7,213 bases of DNA from an uncultured Solobacterium sp. (GTDB taxonomy: Bacteria > Bacillota_I > Bacilli_A > Erysipelotrichales > Erysipelotrichaceae): positions 1 to 7,213 of the forward strand of contig URYK01000083.1 of assembly GCA_900552125.1 (NCBI GenBank), given 5' to 3'. Position 1 is the stretch's first letter; each line of letters starts with the position of its first letter. The position numbers and the translations under genes were made by a program. The notes under the pieces were generated by a model. That model saw only the letters and a program-made list of their open reading frames with translations. It was not told the DNA's origin and ran no database searches. Below are positions 5,196-7,213 of the stretch, in pieces.

Positions 5196-5204
5196 ATTAT
5201 ATCA
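5196..5204 (-). promoter_or_regulatory. Extended -10 promoter of nitroreductase gene
   Basis: TGATATAAT (5204-5196) is a consensus -10 TATAAT with the TGn extension. No good -35 lies 16-18 bases upstream, which is tolerated by extended -10 promoters. The start would be near 5189, about 31 bases before the ATG. Confidence 0.65.
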
Positions 5205-5231
5205 CTTATACAATAAAATCCCGCACTGTAA

Positions 5232-5502
5232 TTATATTAAGTAATCATCATCTATCATTTGTTTATATTCTGAAAAGTCACCATCATTAAAATTATATCT
5301 GTATCTCACATCTTCATCGTCTACCACGCATCGAAGTATCATTGTATCATCTTCTATGTACAGATAATTTTCCGGATTCAAATAATTCTGTTTTAAAATT
5401 GCCTCAGATAAACGATATGCAATTACTGTTGAAACTTCAAAAATCTCTGAATTGGCTCCTTCTATTTCTGCTTATCATTCTTAATACTGTTTTATTTATC
5501 AT
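5232..5502 (-). pseudogene. Frameshifted small acidic protein gene, unknown
   Basis: A strong Shine-Dalgarno AGGAGG (5518-5513) stands 10 bases before ATG 5502. The frame gives MINKTVLRMI and then runs into a stop after 21 codons. Switching frame by one base near 5472 opens a clean reading to the TAA at 5234: AEIEGANSEIFEVSTVIAY, then LSEAILKQNYLNPENYLYIEDD, and an end rich in Asp and Glu (DDEDVRYRYNFNDGD). Joined, this would be about 89 residues, acidic, with no membrane segment. I do not recognise the family. The Shine-Dalgarno overlaps the stop codon of the gene before it, so the two were an operon. A real frameshift mutation, a sequencing error or programmed frameshifting would all fit; mutation or error is simplest, as no clear slippery heptamer is seen. 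Confidence 0.6.
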
Positions 5503-5517
5503 GTCTTATTATCCTCC

Positions 5518-5919
5518 TTAAATCTTTTTCATCCAGTTATTCAGCCATTCTTCTGCGTTATTAATGTGCATGCCAACAATAATCACATATCCATATTTTT
5601 TTGCCATATCATGAAGATACTGTACACAATATTTATACAACTCCTGACTCATGCTTTTGTATGTGGTGTATCTGCTCTGCAAAAGCCTGAAATGTTCTAT
5701 TAGAATAACATTATATTTATTATGCCCTTTGTCATCTGATAAAAGTTCAACATCTCTATCATCTATAGCTTTAAAATGTATATTATCAAATTGTAACTTA
5801 AATAATTTTAGAGCCTCATCACATATTTCATCAAAACTTCTTTCATCATTTTCTTTATCAGATGAAAAAACCTGTTCATACATATGTGTTTCTATTCTTT
5901 GTAATATATTGTTATGCAC
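5518..5919 (-). CDS. Hypothetical protein, possibly missing its true N-terminus
   Basis: This 133-aa soluble protein is of a family I do not recognise. It is charged and helical in character, with an acidic N-terminal part (SSDKENDERSFDEICDEALKL, 19-39 region), a central HNKYNVILIEHFRLLQSRY stretch and a Trp-rich end (EEWLNNWMKKI). No signal peptide, membrane segment or catalytic motif is evident. The only start in frame is GTG 5919, with no Shine-Dalgarno at a suitable distance except a weak GCAGG. The frame stays open upstream to 5985 without a start codon, and the sequence there (SIFHRQVGKDVHN) reads like coding. It is therefore probably a truncated or frameshifted copy of a longer protein. 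It shares an operon with the frameshifted gene downstream. No function is assigned. Confidence 0.6.
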   Translation of the reverse strand: MHNNILQRIETHMYEQVFSSDKENDERSFDEICDEALKLFKLQFDNIHFKAIDDRDVELLSDDKGHNKYNVILIEHFRLLQSRYTTYKSMSQELYKYCVQYLHDMAKKYGYVIIVGMHINNAEEWLNNWMKKI

Positions 5920-5948
5920 ATCCTTACCAACCTGCCTATGAAAAATAC

Positions 5949-6023
5949 TTATAATACCGTTAAAGCCTCTGACATAAATAATCTTTTAGCTAAGTCAGAA
6001 AAGAAAGAAAATGAACTTGTCAT
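5949..6023 (-). other. Possible displaced N-terminus of the hypothetical gene
   Basis: ATG 6023 opens 24 codons beginning MTSSFSFFSDLAKRLFMSEA and closes at the TAA 5951-5949. The +1 neighbouring frame continues openly into the 133-aa protein. Joining them by one inserted base near 5950 would give a protein of about 158 residues with a credible start. No clear Shine-Dalgarno precedes this ATG, so the link is a suggestion only. Confidence 0.3.
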
Positions 6024-6049
6024 TCCTACTTTTCTGCAGTCAAGAATGA

Positions 6050-6075
6050 AAAAATAGGGGGGTTCCCCTATTTTT
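6050..6075 (-). terminator. Rho-independent terminator of pcrA
   Basis: A perfect 11-bp stem (6050-6060 with 6065-6075) has a 4-base loop, with AAAAATA at the outside and four G-C pairs at the inside. It is followed on the minus strand by a run of T. It begins 18 bases after the helicase stop codon. Because of its symmetry it can also work rightward. Confidence 0.88.
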
Positions 6076-6092
6076 CCATTCTCTAACCTGCT

Positions 6093-7213
6093 TTAATTTT
6101 CAACATTTCCCAGCTCTGCCCGAAACATCAGTCTTCTCGTTCCCCTGATATTCTCAAACTGGATTTCATATGTCTGTGTAACCTTATCTACCTTAACAAT
6201 CTCGCCAGTTCCAAATACCTTATGTCTGACTTTATCTCCAACCTCGAATACAACCTTTGGCAGCATCTGCTCAGTCACACCTCTGATTAATACTCTGCTG
6301 TTGTTGATACAGTCAAGAAGATTAGTATCAATGTCACTTAAAAATGCTGATGGTCTTGCAGCGAAACGGCCATCTTTCTTTCTATAAGTGCTGAGGTAAA
6401 GCATATTCTTCGCCCTTGTCATCGCAACATACAATAATCTTCTTTCCTCTTCATATTCGTCTTCATTACGAAGCCTGCTGCTTGGAAACTGTCCTTCAAC
6501 GAGTCCTGGTACAAATACTGTATCAAACTCAAGCCCTTTTGCTGTATGAATTGTCATTACTTTTACAACATTATACTCTCCGTCCTCATCTTGCGCTGAA
6601 AATAATGCAAAATGGCTTAACAGATCAGCCAGCTCAACCTTCTCCTGATTATCTTCCTCCAATGCCGTAATAGTCCTGATAAGCTCTGACACATTGTCAA
6701 GTCTGGTCTGGTCGATATCCTGCTCCAATGCCTGACGATATCCCATATCAAGACATTTGTTTACTATATCAGTACAGGTATAAGCAACATATGTATCATG
6801 CAATTCACTGATTGCATTGTAATATTCTATAACATTTTTCTGTGTTATATCGCCATCTTCAATCTGCTTTCCAAGTGCCTTGAAAAGACTGCAGTTGTTC
6901 TGTGCCGCTGCATTTTTAAGCTTCTCAACAGACTTCTTACCAAAGCCCCTTCTCGGTCTGGATATAGTATACATCAAATCCATGTCCGTAAGACTGTACA
7001 CCATTCTCATGTATGAAAGCACCGTTCTTATCTCTTCGCTTTCATAGAATTTTGCACCGCTTAGTATCTTGTAAGGAACTTTTCTTTTTATAAATGCTTC
7101 CTCTAACGACCTTGTCTGTGAAGCAGCCCGCACCAATATAGTATGGTCGCTGTACTTCATATTCTTAGCGACATTATCAAGAATAGTATCAGCTATCCAC
7201 AAAGACTCTTTCT
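6093..7213 (-). CDS. pcrA: ATP-dependent DNA helicase PcrA/UvrD type, C-terminal half
   Basis: This superfamily 1A 3'-5' helicase acts in repair and in clearing proteins from DNA. The gene is cut by the right edge of the window. About 372 residues are seen of roughly 730-750, so the N-terminal Walker A and Walker B parts are out of view. The frame is open to the edge, so the apparent first codon (TTG at 7202) is an internal Leu. Counting from that Leu, PYKILSGAKFYESEEI (43-58) is the motif IV region, VKVMTIHTAKGLEFDTVFVPG (213-233) motif V and EEERRLLYVAMTRAK (251-265) motif VI. The end FEVGDKVRHKVFGTGEIVKV (319-338) to RRLMFRAEL is the Tudor-like tail of PcrA, which helps binding to RNA polymerase in Bacillus. 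That tail favours PcrA over other UvrD relatives. Its base composition is visibly less AT-rich than the sdpR operon. Confidence 0.93.
   Translation of the reverse strand, partial: KESLWIADTILDNVAKNMKYSDHTILVRAASQTRSLEEAFIKRKVPYKILSGAKFYESEEIRTVLSYMRMVYSLTDMDLMYTISRPRRGFGKKSVEKLKNAAAQNNCSLFKALGKQIEDGDITQKNVIEYYNAISELHDTYVAYTCTDIVNKCLDMGYRQALEQDIDQTRLDNVSELIRTITALEEDNQEKVELADLLSHFALFSAQDEDGEYNVVKVMTIHTAKGLEFDTVFVPGLVEGQFPSSRLRNEDEYEEERRLLYVAMTRAKNMLYLSTYRKKDGRFAARPSAFLSDIDTNLLDCINNSRVLIRGVTEQMLPKVVFEVGDKVRHKVFGTGEIVKVDKVTQTYEIQFENIRGTRRLMFRAELGNVEN

Noticed and set aside
5651..5941. 96-codon plus-strand frame
   Set aside because: It is a shadow opposite the 133-aa hypothetical gene, with no start signal.
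6416..7016. Plus-strand frames opposite pcrA
   Set aside because: They are shadows of an unmistakable helicase gene.
1..7213. CRISPR array, tRNA, rRNA, riboswitch or insertion-sequence ends
   Set aside because: No regularly spaced repeats, no cloverleaf or conserved aptamer cores, no transposase and no terminal inverted repeats were seen.

Overview
The window looks like chromosome of a low-GC Gram-positive anaerobe of the Clostridia, most likely Lachnospiraceae-like. The basis is AT-rich intergenic DNA, AGGAGG-type ribosome binding sites, a PcrA-type helicase, and families typical of Firmicutes (SdpR/SdpI, BcrA-like ABC exporter, YtrA-like GntR fragment). The genus cannot be fixed from sequence alone. 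All convincing genes lie on the minus strand, so transcription runs from high to low coordinates.

Right part (about 5160-7213): the C-terminal half of a pcrA/uvrD-type helicase enters from the right edge and ends in a perfect 11-bp terminator hairpin (6050-6075). Next come two small unrecognised genes. One (5518-5919) has a doubtful N-terminus and the other (5232-5502) is frameshifted near its start. A 170-aa nitroreductase with its own extended -10 promoter follows, ending in a hairpin at 4560-4601.

Centre (about 467-4376): one compact operon, visibly AT-richer than the helicase gene. From a good sigma-A promoter (TTGACA-17-TAGTAT) with a palindromic operator just downstream of the -10, the order is sdpR-like autorepressor, SdpI-domain membrane protein, DUF1648-like small membrane protein, large ABC-2 type permease, ABC ATPase, a second ArsR-family regulator with a CxC motif, and a broken GntR-type regulator overlapping it by ATGA. 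In Bacillus subtilis, SdpR represses sdpRI and SdpI gives immunity to the SDP toxin and also relieves SdpR. Here the DUF1648 signature and the SdpI domain sit on separate genes in reversed order, coupled to an exporter, with no toxin gene in view. My inference is a self-regulated envelope-stress or peptide-toxin resistance module.

Borders: imperfect 25/26-bp direct repeats (283-307 and 4481-4506) flank the operon. The right copy lies in the decayed 3' tail of a tyrosine-recombinase gene (4413-4528). This suggests the operon arrived on, or was left behind by, an integrative element whose recombinase is otherwise gone. The leftmost ~280 bases hold no supportable gene.
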